Shown: positions 1 through 8,135 of the stretch, piece by piece
Numbering within the stretch: the stretch's first letter is position 1
Layout: the number at the start of each line of letters is the position of its first letter
From: Ignavibacteria bacterium
GTDB taxonomy: Bacteria; Bacteroidota; Ignavibacteria; Ignavibacteriales; Ignavibacteriaceae
DNA length: 36,188 nt
Assembly: GCA_021286645.1 (NCBI GenBank)
Contig: JAJTBZ010000063.1
Coordinates: forward strand, 1 to 36,188
Reading direction: 5' to 3'
The notes under the pieces: model-generated
Told to the model about the DNA's origin: nothing
What the model saw: only the letters and a program-made list of their open reading frames with translations
Database searches by the model: none
Position numbers and translations under genes: made by a program

Positions 1-222
1 CCGACGTATTTCTGCCAATGTATGTGGACTGCCAATTGCGACATTAGCTATCCAGGGCCATCTGCCATCCGGGTCAATGAGCCACACCGGGTTATTAAAA
101 CAATAATTAAAGGGACTCGCTCCAGGGTATTTATCAGCCAGCGGGTCTACACTCAGCCGGCGGCCGATACGGCTATCGTAAAAACGCGCGCCAAAATAAT
201 CATAACCGGTACCTTCATCGTA
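1..222 (-). pseudogene. Rhs core fragment with start of a C-terminal tip, open at left edge
   Basis: The minus strand reads 74 codons without a stop to the window edge. The first 53 are the end of an Rhs repeat-associated core, with [17 protein letters not shown], then LADKYPG, and the closing [10 protein letters not shown] motif after which Rhs tips diverge. The last 21 codons (from about position 63 leftwards) are the beginning of a tip that I do not recognise. Just upstream of the core are two stops in frame (TAG at 226-228, TAA at 223-225) and no start codon, so this is a detached 3' end of an rhs gene rather than a full gene. It shares its first part, and its non-coding upstream bases, with the copy at 1945-2070. 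Rhs tips are usually toxins delivered to competing cells; here I infer an orphan cassette that could be recombined onto a complete rhs gene elsewhere. The part beyond the left edge is unknown. Confidence 0.75.
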
Positions 223-297
223 TTACTACTGAAAGAGACAATAAAAATATATATTAAAATAGTGCTTTCATATTATATCATTTTATTTGTAAAAATC
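122..297. repeat. Direct repeat, left copy (Rhs core end plus upstream non-coding)
   Basis: This 176-base segment matches 1970-2145 in the same orientation with six substitutions and no gaps by eye. About 100 bases encode the Rhs core end on the minus strand and about 75 bases are AT-rich non-coding sequence upstream of it. The non-coding part has only two differences, so the whole segment was copied or gene-converted recently as a unit. Confidence 0.9.
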
Positions 298-673
298 ATT
301 TTTCTCATTTTCCTTGTGAAACACGCCATTCTTCTAACAAAATTCCGGCAGCTAAGGAATAATTTAATGCACATGTGTATAAACCTTATTCAACACAATT
401 TCCCAGATATTCATTCCTGCAACTTAAACTTTGAACGTCTCACAATAATTCTTTCTCTATCAGATAGTCTATTTCGGCTCATTCAGTTTTCAAATAGCCA
501 TTTACTAGTTGACTCATTTTACTGCTTAATAATTATGGTCGAAGCTACTGCTATCAGCGAAGGCATAAACACCATTTTGTCGGGTGGCAAATTTTCTACT
601 AGTAACCCGGACGGCCCGCATTCTACCTTAGCCAGTGAAAACTTTTAACACAACAATAATTTTTTTTATTCAA
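298..673. other. Non-coding stretch between Rhs cassettes
   Basis: This 376-base, AT-rich stretch separates the candidate immunity gene from the left Rhs core copy. A long plus-strand frame crosses it, but that frame lies antisense to the Rhs core and has no recognisable protein composition. The minus strand has only short frames (about 30 codons near 540-640). No promoter, terminator or RNA gene was recognised. Confidence 0.5.
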
Positions 674-1267
674 TTAATCACCATATTCAAAATGTGTATC
701 ATAAAAGTAATTTTCCGTAAATTTAAAAAATGATTCATCTTCTTTCATATAATTATTAAAATCCTGATAATTGCCTTCGTAATATATTATGGCCTCATTT
801 GCTCGACCAGGGTAAATGGTAATCCTGTTTTTCTCGAATAAATTAATATCGATCGATACTACATCAGGGAAAACACTTCGAAATTTTATAAATGCAATGA
901 GAATATCTCTCACATGATCGGGACAACGAATAACATCAAGATTCTCCTCTGGCTCTTCATCATCTTTAATCTTTATTTCTTCCTCACCCTGCAATAAATA
1001 ACTTTTTGCAACCGTGTGTCGTACTACTAATTCGAAGTCCTTTGGGCATTTAATGTTTTTTATCAATTTAACAAGAGTCTTAAAAGAATCAACCATTGGG
1101 CTATATTTCGCTCTCTCAATCTCCATCTTAATATGTGATGAATCAGTATTGATATGCGCGTGCGTTACCGAAATGTCCATATCTGTACCCCTTATATGCA
1201 CACCGGGGTAAAGATTAAAAGTTAAGACAAAAGCAGAGATCAAAACCATAATCAACCATATTCTCAT
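674..1267 (-). CDS. Secreted or membrane-anchored candidate immunity protein
   Basis: This 197-residue protein belongs to no family I recognise. Residues 1-20 form a hydrophobic segment with one early arginine, fitting a signal peptide or membrane anchor; the rest is soluble and acidic, with a cluster of D and E near residues 95-110. It starts with ATG 15 bases after the stop of the tip gene at 1283-1951, on the same strand. In Rhs systems the gene directly after a toxin tip normally encodes the cognate immunity protein, so I infer that role from position. An exported immunity protein would suit a toxin acting in the periplasm, which agrees with the peptidoglycan-peptidase-like pattern in the neighbouring tip. 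The function is not shown by its own sequence. Confidence 0.7.
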   Translation of the reverse strand: MRIWLIMVLISAFVLTFNLYPGVHIRGTDMDISVTHAHINTDSSHIKMEIERAKYSPMVDSFKTLVKLIKNIKCPKDFELVVRHTVAKSYLLQGEEEIKIKDDEEPEENLDVIRCPDHVRDILIAFIKFRSVFPDVVSIDINLFEKNRITIYPGRANEAIIYYEGNYQDFNNYMKEDESFFKFTENYFYDTHFEYGD

Positions 1268-1282
1268 ATAATTTTACTTTTA

Positions 1283-1951
1283 TTATTTACGTTGACCATT
1301 CTTTTTTCCCAATTCGAATAAATGAAAAAACTTATACCAAAACTCTGCGAATAGTGATCTTTCAGTTTCGTTCGAGTTGGATTTAGGTGCATTATGATGA
1401 TCTGCCGGATTCTCCTCGGGATCAGTATCGGCACCTTGAGATTGCCGTGATACAGTACTGTTAACATTATTAAAATCAGCGTCTGTTGGCCTATAATTCA
1501 TATCAGCACCCGGCTCCGGCATGTTTTCGTTTGAATTTGCCAAACCTAAATGAAAATGATTATCGTTATACACCCAAACATTTTTTGTCAACCCGGCCAT
1601 CTCAGCTGCTTTTTCAAGAACGTTTAACGGAACATTCGATGGATATATAATATCAACACCACGCCCACCATTAGATTGCAAATGTGGAGAATCTTTAACT
1701 GAATTTGACACTATTGAATTATTGGATTTTGATCTAATAGCACCGTTAGCATCCTTATAGCGATCTCCACCTGAAATTTGCAGTTTAAAATCATCACTCT
1801 TCATATTCGTCAATCTGCAAATTGCTTCATTAAACTTCTGAACTGCTGTTACTATTTTACTATTACAAAATACATAGCCATTGCCATTACGATCTTTATT
1901 GATAACTTTCTTTCCATCAGGATCAGAATTAGTATTTGGATTATCTAGCAA
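1283..1951 (-). CDS. Rhs C-terminal tip with M15-peptidase-like pattern
   Basis: This is a 222-codon frame opening with LDNPNTNSDPDGK, the usual closing motif of an Rhs core (NPxxxxDPDG), so it is the tip portion of an Rhs protein. Residues 88-101 (SPH, then GGRGVDI) and 131-136 (NHFHLG) resemble the zinc-binding S-x-H ... G-x-x-D and H-x-H elements of M15 D-Ala-D-Ala peptidases; candidate ligands are H90, D100 and H132 or H134. The H-to-D spacing is about three residues longer than usual, so the family call is tentative. The first codon available is TTG at 1951, and no good start or ribosome site is visible; the core part lies upstream in another frame (1945-2070). The tail from about residue 140 is polar and low complexity. 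If made, it would be a peptidoglycan-cleaving toxin; I think it is more likely a silent donor cassette. Confidence 0.6.
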   Translation of the reverse strand: MLDNPNTNSDPDGKKVINKDRNGNGYVFCNSKIVTAVQKFNEAICRLTNMKSDDFKLQISGGDRYKDANGAIRSKSNNSIVSNSVKDSPHLQSNGGRGVDIIYPSNVPLNVLEKAAEMAGLTKNVWVYNDNHFHLGLANSNENMPEPGADMNYRPTDADFNNVNSTVSRQSQGADTDPEENPADHHNAPKSNSNETERSLFAEFWYKFFHLFELGKKNGQRK

Positions 1952-2070
1952 TACATGTAAGCACTTATCCCAGGGTATTTATCAGCCAGCGGGTCAACAC
2001 TCAGCCGGCGACCGATACGGCTATCGTAAAAACGGGCACCAAAATAATCATAACCGGTACCTTCATCGTA
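1945..2070 (-). pseudogene. Rhs core end, frameshifted before its tip
   Basis: The minus strand encodes [16 protein letters not shown] and then [18 protein letters not shown], the same Rhs core end as at 1-222, followed by ISAYMYC and a TAG at 1945-1947. The tip reading frame (LDNPNTNSDPDG) begins two bases earlier in another frame; adding one base near 1947-1949 would join MYC to LDNP and restore an intact core-tip junction. As in the left copy, TAG and TAA stand just upstream in frame and there is no start codon. This is a fragment that cannot be translated as it stands. Confidence 0.8.
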
Positions 2071-2145
2071 TTACTACTGAAAGAGACAATAAAAATATAT
2101 ATTAAAATAGTCCTTTCATATTATATCATTTTATTTGCAAAAATC
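1970..2145. repeat. Direct repeat, right copy (Rhs core end plus upstream non-coding)
   Basis: This is the partner of the repeat at 122-297. The two copies diverge abruptly at both ends: on the coding side just where the Rhs core passes into its tip, and on the other side in AT-rich sequence. Such edges suit homologous recombination that exchanges tips. Confidence 0.9.
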
Positions 2146-2291
2146 GATATTTAATTTTTTTCAATCAACTAAAAATCGGTGATTTTGCAAATAGCTTTAG
2201 CGAATAAAAAAAACTAAATATTCCAGAAGACTAAATCTTTGCTTCCTTTTTTACCAGCTGGATCAATTGACTTATTCGTCCGTGAAATGTC

Positions 2292-3155
2292 TTAATGCGA
2301 CCAATGGAAAGTGCACCATGGCATGCGCTTCATAATAAATTGATTTCGCTCTTCCACACATATTGGGCAGGAATCAAGTCGTAAGTACTTTAGGTTAGTC
2401 AGTTCGGATAGTTTGGGGCTAATCGATTCCAATTTATAACCACTCATAATCAAATATTCGAGTGCTTGCAGATTCTCGATACCATCCGGGATGGACACGA
2501 TTTCGTTTCTAGCCAGATAAAGAATCTGAAGCCTCTTTAAATTAGATAGTACCAATGGGAAAGAAGTGATAGAACATTCACTTAAATTAAGTAGTATCAG
2601 ACTTTCCATGCTTGAGATAATTCGAAAAGTTGAGTCACAATCTATTTTGTTATTGCTTAAATCCAATGATGAGAGCGATTTCATTCGTATGATTGCAGAT
2701 GGAAGCGCTCTTAATATATTATTACGTAAATTTAACACCTGTATTGATTGTAGCTTCAATAATGCAGGTGGAACTTCTGCCAACCTGTTATATTCAAGAT
2801 CAATTGTATCTATGCTTGCAGCTGATAAATCGTTCAGAACCTTATCAATAAATTTCGTATCACATGCTCGAAAACCGATATACTCTAATTTAGTACTACC
2901 TATACTAAACTTTACAACCGAGGAATCATCGTAATCAGAAAAAATTATTTTCCTTAAATGTGACATTTTATTTAGACCCGACAATAGGTCAAGGCTATCG
3001 TAGTTGCACGGATATAACTCGGTTATTGAACTTAGAGAATCACTCTCCAGACTAATATTTGAGTCTCGGTGAACTACGGTATTTAGTATGTTCTCAATTG
3101 AATATCCACAGACAAATTGACAACAACAAAAACAAATAATCAGGATAAACTTCAT
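2292..3155 (-). CDS. Secreted leucine-rich-repeat protein, candidate immunity protein
   Basis: This 287-residue protein has a hydrophobic, cysteine-rich signal peptide at residues 1-18 (possible cleavage after VCG) and about six leucine-rich repeats from residue 115 to 265, with the pattern LxxLxLxxNxLxxLP; for example LNLRNNILRALP and LDLSNNKI. Residues 20-110 are less regular but contain at least two degenerate repeats. Two cysteines near 263-266 may cap the repeat stack. The ATG lies 11 bases after the end of the decayed JAMM-like tip on the same strand, the same arrangement as the tip and immunity pair to its left. I infer that it was the immunity partner of that tip, since repeat proteins can bind toxins tightly, but a secreted LRR protein could have another role. 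Confidence 0.8.
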   Translation of the reverse strand: MKFILIICFCCCQFVCGYSIENILNTVVHRDSNISLESDSLSSITELYPCNYDSLDLLSGLNKMSHLRKIIFSDYDDSSVVKFSIGSTKLEYIGFRACDTKFIDKVLNDLSAASIDTIDLEYNRLAEVPPALLKLQSIQVLNLRNNILRALPSAIIRMKSLSSLDLSNNKIDCDSTFRIISSMESLILLNLSECSITSFPLVLSNLKRLQILYLARNEIVSIPDGIENLQALEYLIMSGYKLESISPKLSELTNLKYLRLDSCPICVEERNQFIMKRMPWCTFHWSH

Positions 3156-3166
3156 TTAAATTGCCT

Positions 3167-3673
3167 TTAGCGAGCCTTTCCTAAACCAAAGAAAACATTT
3201 TTGGGCAAAGTTGCAAGAACACTTTTCCCATTGTAACTATAAATTTTATCAGATAGAAAATAATTATTTAGAGGAAAATTATTCTTCGGAGTCCCGGCAA
3301 TTGCAATATCTCTTTCAGAAGGTGGTTGACTAAAAAAACAACGCCCATTATTAGTTTTTTTTACCCCGTCCGGATGAGAATGATAACTTGCCAAAATTTT
3401 TGAAAATTCCAAAGCCTCACTTGGATTTTTGTATACTTATGTTCTGATACCCACGTCACCTGCTTGGCATGGATTTGTATTCATAGGTCCAGGTATGGCT
3501 TCCACAGCTTTCATACCACTTCCGTCTCGTAATTGCCCTATCTCCCCACCTAATTAATTCCAAGGTGAAGCAAAGAGATAATTCTTATTCATTTCTCCGA
3601 TTGCAAATCCATCTGGCAATTCAACAGAGTTTGCAGATGCCACGCCATAAGCATTATTTTCTTGTCCCATCAT
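3167..3673 (-). pseudogene. Decayed tip with JAMM/MPN+-like metalloprotease pattern
   Basis: One minus-strand frame runs from an ATG at 3673 to a stop at 3167 but is broken by two in-frame TAA codons, after FASPWN and after DVGIRT. The intact 3' part contains YHSHPDG followed by SQPPSERDIAIAG, which fits the JAMM zinc motif H-x-H-P...S-x-x-D; a glutamate upstream (in KAVEAIP) could supply the remaining residue. JAMM-like domains are known as toxin tips and as deubiquitinase-like peptidases. With its nonsense codons the gene is unlikely to give a full product; a TTG at 3412 could start only the last 81 residues. It abuts the DUF72 gene with no Rhs core left, so it looks like the truncated end of an older cassette. 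Sequencing error is an alternative explanation of the stops. Confidence 0.6.
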
Positions 3674-3693
3674 TGCCGGATGGTCCGTTTTTT

Positions 3694-4563
3694 TTATATC
3701 CTTTGCAATTTTTCCATCAAATGGTGCGTTGTACCCGGTACCCCTTCTCCCCCGTTGCTCTCCAAGAATTCCATTAATTCGAACGCATTCACGACTGCAT
3801 GCCCGTATGGATGATTATTAGTAATTATCACGATTTCTTTCACCGAATCGAGGACTTCCCGAACTCTTACAGCAATCTCAAGTATTTCGCCCCGGCTATA
3901 TAAGTAATTATAACGCTCATTTTGTTCTTCGTAGGTTTGATGCTGTCCAAATTTTTCTATCGACGTGCTCCAGGCTGCTTTGTTCCTGCCATGGAGTCGG
4001 ATATATAGTTTATCGGAGATCGCTTCAATGGTAAATGGCAAAGCTTTCCCTATTACAGGCTGGTCAATAGCACATATATGGGCGCCATTTTCAGCCAGAC
4101 CACACAATACCTCAGGCTTCTGCCACGAACTATGCCTGATTTCAATATAATTGTTGTACCCTTCAAAAGCCTGTAACAATTCGCTTACATGTTCCATATT
4201 GGACTGATTACATTCAAAAGAATATGGAAACTGAAAAAGTATACCGTGCAATTTCTGTTCTGTATTGATAATATCACTTACATGTTGAAATGCCATTCGC
4301 TGAGTAACAGAATATTTACGTTCATGAGTGAAATTTCTATGTGCTTTTATAATAAAATTAAAATCCTCGCGAAACGCCGTTTTATCCAACCATCCTTTTG
4401 CTATATCCGGATGCACTTCCGAATAGAATGACGAATTCACTTCAACAATCGAAAAATAACGGGCATAATACGATAGCCAGTCCTGCTGCTTTAGATTAAC
4501 AGGGTAAAAGCTGCCCACCCAGTCTTTATATGACCATCCGGCGGTTCCTATTTTACAATTCAT
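3694..4563 (-). CDS. DUF72 (YecE-like) family protein
   Basis: This protein of about 289 residues matches the DUF72 family (E. coli YecE), which has a TIM-barrel-like fold and no firmly established function. Family marks are the N-terminal IGTAGWSYKDWVGSFYP, the VEVNSSFYS segment, FIIKAHRNFTHE, ILFQFPYSF and YIEIRHSSW, and the late NNHPYGHAVVNA. The length is normal. I chose the ATG at 4563, which gives the family-typical start MNCKIGTAGW; a TTG nine bases upstream is also open. It is transcribed divergently from the subtilase gene, with about 80 bases between them, and runs into the accessory region on its other side. Its tail is normal, so the Rhs remnants did not damage it. Confidence 0.9.
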   Translation of the reverse strand: MNCKIGTAGWSYKDWVGSFYPVNLKQQDWLSYYARYFSIVEVNSSFYSEVHPDIAKGWLDKTAFREDFNFIIKAHRNFTHERKYSVTQRMAFQHVSDIINTEQKLHGILFQFPYSFECNQSNMEHVSELLQAFEGYNNYIEIRHSSWQKPEVLCGLAENGAHICAIDQPVIGKALPFTIEAISDKLYIRLHGRNKAAWSTSIEKFGQHQTYEEQNERYNYLYSRGEILEIAVRVREVLDSVKEIVIITNNHPYGHAVVNAFELMEFLESNGGEGVPGTTHHLMEKLQRI

Positions 4564-4578
4564 GGTACTCAAAATTCA

Positions 4579-4609
4579 CTTGTTTTTCCTGTAAGAATTT
4601 TTACATTTA
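4579..4609 (+). promoter_or_regulatory. Possible Bacteroidota-type promoter for the subtilase
   Basis: CTTG at 4579-4582, then 19 bases, then TACATTTA at 4602-4609 partly matches TTTG-N19/20-TAnnTTTG. It lies 34 bases before the start codon. Both boxes have a mismatch, so this is weak. Confidence 0.3.
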
Positions 4610-4642
4610 GTATTGCAATAATAAGTAATAAGGTAATACGTG

Positions 4643-6634
4643 ATGATAAGAAAATCACTGCTAGTGGCTGTTTTAACAGTAATATCACTTTTCGCCCAGC
4701 CAGTTGAAAAAGCGTCTCCCGGGTTAAAAAACCTGATGGAGTCCACACCAAATAATCAAACTGTATCAGCATGGATTACATTTACAGATAAGCCCCAAAT
4801 ATTAACCAAATTGGGGCCGGGAACAATTGTGTCCGAAAAATCACTCGAAAGAAGAAAAAAATATTTACCTGAGGACAAACTAATAGATTTTACAGATATC
4901 CCGGTTAACCCTGACTATATCTTGCAGGTTGAAGCATCGGGTGCGAAAATTAGACATATTTTAAAATGGTTTAATGCCGTATCTGTTGAAGCAACTCCAC
5001 AGGCATTACAGAAAATAGCCTCGTCTCCTTCGGTAAAGTCATTGGATATAATAAATAAATTTCGGAAAAACTACGAGCTTGAATCGAAAAATTACACGAC
5101 AAAATCAACTCCTACAGCCTCGCCTGCTGCAACGCATAGTTTAAATTATGGCAACTCACTTACGCAGGCAAATATTGTAAATCTACCCGCTGTTCATGAT
5201 TTAGGTTTACATGGTGAAGGAATTATCATTGGCGTTTTTGATGCCGGATTCAATAACCTTCCGCATGAAGCCTTCGCGCAAATGCAGATAATAGCGCGCT
5301 GGGATTTTGTTAATCATAATAGCGGGGTTGGCGATAGTACCGATTTAGGTGTAGGCACTCATGGAACACATACTTTATCCATTATTGGCGGATATATGCC
5401 CGGCAAACTAATCGGTCCGGCTTATAAAGCAAAATATATTTTAGCAAAAACAGAAAATACGGCAAGCGAAACTCCCATTGAAGAAGATAACTGGATTGCG
5501 GCTATGCAATGGGCCGACAGTATAGGGGTAGATGTTACTTCTACATCACTTGGGTATCTGGAATTTGATCCTCCTTATACCAGCTACACCTGGCAAAGTA
5601 TGGACGGTAAAACCTGTAGAATAACTATAGCTGCGGATTTGGCAGTAAAAAAAGGAATTAATGTGTTCGTTTCTGCCGGAAATGAAGGGACTAATGCAAC
5701 GCACAATACTTTGGGTGCGCCTGCCGATGGAGATAGTGTTGTTACAATTGGTGCAGTTGATGAGACAGGCGTTCGTTCCAGCTTTAGCAGTGTTGGAAAT
5801 ACGGTCGATGGCAGAGTTAAACCCGATGTCATGGCGATGGGTTCATATGTTGAATATGCTTCAGCTTATTACCCAAACACCTATGAATATGGCGACGGTA
5901 CTTCGTATAGCTGTCCAATGGCCGCAGGTATCGGAGCGCTTATTCTCCAGTTCCGTCCTGATTTATCACCTATCCAGATTCGGAATATACTGCGCTCAAC
6001 GGCCTCACGTAGTTCCAATCCGGGACGCGAATACGGCTGGGGTATAATTAATGCATATCAGGCTGTTTCCCAGGCATTCTTACCTGTTAATTTGCAAGGT
6101 CTTTCTCTTAAACGTAGTGGGAAATCTATTACCATTTCATGGAGTACTGGGACTGAAAAAAACGATTCGGGTTTTGAAGTTCAGAAATCATTCGATGGTA
6201 GCTCATGGATTACCATGGGTTTTGTAAAAGGTGCCGGCACATCCCTGGAAAGACATTCATATTCATTTACCGATAACCTGGTAAATGGTGATGCATACTA
6301 TCGGTTGAAGTTAATTGACAATTCCGGGAAATTCGTATTCTCGGAAACCATCCAGTCACAGTTCCACGTAACCAGTTTTGCGCTGAATCAAAACTACCCG
6401 AATCCATTTAATCCTGCTACAACAATAACATATACATTACCGGAGGCCGGAAATACAGTATTGAAAGTTTATTCTTCAACAGGGCAGTTGGTTAAAACTC
6501 TGGTAAATGAGTTTCAGTATGCCGGTCCGTATGAAGTACAATTTAATGCTGTAGGTTTAGCATCAGGTAATTACTATTATCAATTAGAGTATAAGGGAAA
6601 CATACTAACAAGGCATATGCTATCCCTTAAATGA
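4643..6634 (+). CDS. Secreted S8 family serine protease with type IX sorting domain
   Basis: This 663-residue subtilisin-like protease has a signal peptide (first 20 residues, ending SLFAQ) and a propeptide-like region to about residue 150. The catalytic domain lies at about 180-480; numbered from the GTG at 4640, the triad is D201 in GVFDAGF, H241 in GTHGTHTL and S422 in GTSYSCPMAAG, with the oxyanion asparagine in SAGNEG near 348. Residues 485-570 form a beta-rich domain. The final 80 residues begin with NQNYPNPFNPATTITYTLP and are the C-terminal sorting domain that directs cargo through the type IX system of Bacteroidota and relatives. I prefer the ATG at 4643, nine bases after AAGG, over the GTG at 4640. 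The protein is therefore exported to the surface or medium and probably degrades proteins or peptides. It ends at a two-way terminator. Confidence 0.93.
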   Translation: MIRKSLLVAVLTVISLFAQPVEKASPGLKNLMESTPNNQTVSAWITFTDKPQILTKLGPGTIVSEKSLERRKKYLPEDKLIDFTDIPVNPDYILQVEASGAKIRHILKWFNAVSVEATPQALQKIASSPSVKSLDIINKFRKNYELESKNYTTKSTPTASPAATHSLNYGNSLTQANIVNLPAVHDLGLHGEGIIIGVFDAGFNNLPHEAFAQMQIIARWDFVNHNSGVGDSTDLGVGTHGTHTLSIIGGYMPGKLIGPAYKAKYILAKTENTASETPIEEDNWIAAMQWADSIGVDVTSTSLGYLEFDPPYTSYTWQSMDGKTCRITIAADLAVKKGINVFVSAGNEGTNATHNTLGAPADGDSVVTIGAVDETGVRSSFSSVGNTVDGRVKPDVMAMGSYVEYASAYYPNTYEYGDGTSYSCPMAAGIGALILQFRPDLSPIQIRNILRSTASRSSNPGREYGWGIINAYQAVSQAFLPVNLQGLSLKRSGKSITISWSTGTEKNDSGFEVQKSFDGSSWITMGFVKGAGTSLERHSYSFTDNLVNGDAYYRLKLIDNSGKFVFSETIQSQFHVTSFALNQNYPNPFNPATTITYTLPEAGNTVLKVYSSTGQLVKTLVNEFQYAGPYEVQFNAVGLASGNYYYQLEYKGNILTRHMLSLK

Positions 6635-6669
6635 TTTTGTAATAGTTTACTTTCTGAAAAATTAAAAAG

Positions 6670-6706
6670 CCCTCTCCTGCTTTGAGTTGGAATCAGCAGA
6701 AGAGGG
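6670..6706. terminator. Bidirectional terminator between subtilase and aspartokinase
   Basis: CCCTCTCCTGCT pairs with AGCAGAAGAGGG apart from one mismatch, with a 13-base loop, an A-run on the left and a T-rich run on the right. It stands between two convergent genes and can serve both. Confidence 0.8.
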
Positions 6707-6737
6707 TTTCTTTATGAGGGGTATAAGAAAAAATTGA

Positions 6738-8132
6738 TTATCCTGCTATAGCATACGTCTTTTCAAAAAATTCTTTATGGATTGCCTTCACTGCTCTAGC
6801 CGACTGGCCTCCTTCCACGATCGAATAGAATGAGTTTTCCATTACTCCCGAAGAAAGCAGTTCGACATTAATCCCTGCTTTTGTTAAAGCTTTCAATATC
6901 CGGGCGTAAATTCCGTCTTCGGTCAGTAATCCATGACCAACGACAGCGATAAGGGCAATTTCTTTTTGAATCCGGATGGTACCAATACCCATACCACATA
7001 CATTTTTTATCATATTAATAATTCCGTCAACATCATTATTATAAACGATAACTGTTATGGCGGTGCGTGAGGCGTTCAGCGCAATATATTCATAACCTTC
7101 CAACGCGAATGCGGTAGAAATTAAGCCCAGAATTTCCTGATTGTTGGATGAAAATGTATGTAAACGTAGTAAGGATATATCATTTGTATATGTTACACTC
7201 TTAACTACCTCATTATGTATCCTTTTTTCTGCTGTAACCAATGTACCCGGCTTTTCTGAATCATAAATATTTCGAATGATAACTATAGTTTTTGTGCCAA
7301 TAACGGGTTCAATAGTCGCGGGATGGAGTATTTTAGCACCGTAATGAGCCAACTCAGTAGTTTCTTCGTACGAAATTGAATCAATTAACTGTGGATTGTC
7401 AACCACTTCCGGATCGGCTGTCAGAAAACCATCTACTTCCTTCCATATTTCGAGTATAGCTGCATTAGTACATCGGGCTAATATTGCCGCGCTATAATCC
7501 GTTCCATTCCTTCCGAAAGTTGTAATCTGCCCTTCAGGAGTAACCGCAAAATATCCGGTAATAACAGGCACTCGCCCCAAATCCTGCTGTTCCTTACTAA
7601 ATCGGGATAGAGATCTCCTACATTCTGCCTCGGAAAATTTGGCATTCGGACGCACATCCTTTGCTATGATACCTATCTTATCCGCATCATAAGCTGCCGC
7701 ATTGATTCCATTTATCCTTAACAAGCCGGCAATTAATCGGGCTGAAAGTCGTTCACCATAACTTAAAATTTCAGCCCGCTTTGTCTCCGTTAACTCCTTC
7801 ACAAGGGTTAGTTCAAAAACCTTCATCTTTAGGATATCGCAAGTATCTTCAATCTCGGTAATGATATCTGCTATTCCAGGGTTTTGGAAATAATTTAAGC
7901 ACTGAGAAACATGCAATGCACGAATCGATTCAATAATCCCTTCGACTCTGTTCGAATCAGTTCGGGAATTTATAATTGTAATCAGCGAATTTGTTACCCC
8001 GTAAAGCGCTGAAACTACAACAATAGGGTGATATTCCTTCTCTGCTGTGATAATATCCAGCACCTTTTCTATGCTGCGCGAATTCTTCAGGCACCCGCCG
8101 CCAAACTTTACTATTTTACACTCGGCTTCCAT
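6738..8132 (-). CDS. lysC: Aspartate kinase (monofunctional, with ACT domains)
   Basis: This 464-residue enzyme phosphorylates aspartate, the first step toward lysine, threonine and methionine. The kinase domain spans about residues 1-300, with KFGGGCL at the N-terminus and FGRNGTDYSAA near 210. Two ACT regions follow (about 310-460), which in this family bind feedback inhibitors. The usual nucleotide-binding motif is KFGGTS; here T and S are replaced by G and C, which is unusual, although the rest is well conserved. It is the last gene of the metY-metX-hom operon and starts three bases after the end of hom, so translation is probably coupled. Fusion to hom, as in ThrA, is absent. The operon leader suggests control by SAM, in addition to any allosteric control by amino acids. 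Confidence 0.9.
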   Translation of the reverse strand: MEAECKIVKFGGGCLKNSRSIEKVLDIITAEKEYHPIVVVSALYGVTNSLITIINSRTDSNRVEGIIESIRALHVSQCLNYFQNPGIADIITEIEDTCDILKMKVFELTLVKELTETKRAEILSYGERLSARLIAGLLRINGINAAAYDADKIGIIAKDVRPNAKFSEAECRRSLSRFSKEQQDLGRVPVITGYFAVTPEGQITTFGRNGTDYSAAILARCTNAAILEIWKEVDGFLTADPEVVDNPQLIDSISYEETTELAHYGAKILHPATIEPVIGTKTIVIIRNIYDSEKPGTLVTAEKRIHNEVVKSVTYTNDISLLRLHTFSSNNQEILGLISTAFALEGYEYIALNASRTAITVIVYNNDVDGIINMIKNVCGMGIGTIRIQKEIALIAVVGHGLLTEDGIYARILKALTKAGINVELLSSGVMENSFYSIVEGGQSARAVKAIHKEFFEKTYAIAG

Positions 8133-8135
8133 CTC

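Noticed and set aside
22-648. A 208-codon plus-strand frame at the left edge
   Set aside because: It lies antisense to a clear Rhs core and continues into AT-rich sequence; composition does not look like a protein. A similar antisense frame appears over the second repeat copy.
1264-1467. A 67-codon minus-strand frame inside the Rhs tip
   Set aside because: It is another frame of the tip gene and overlaps the immunity gene start; nothing supports translation.
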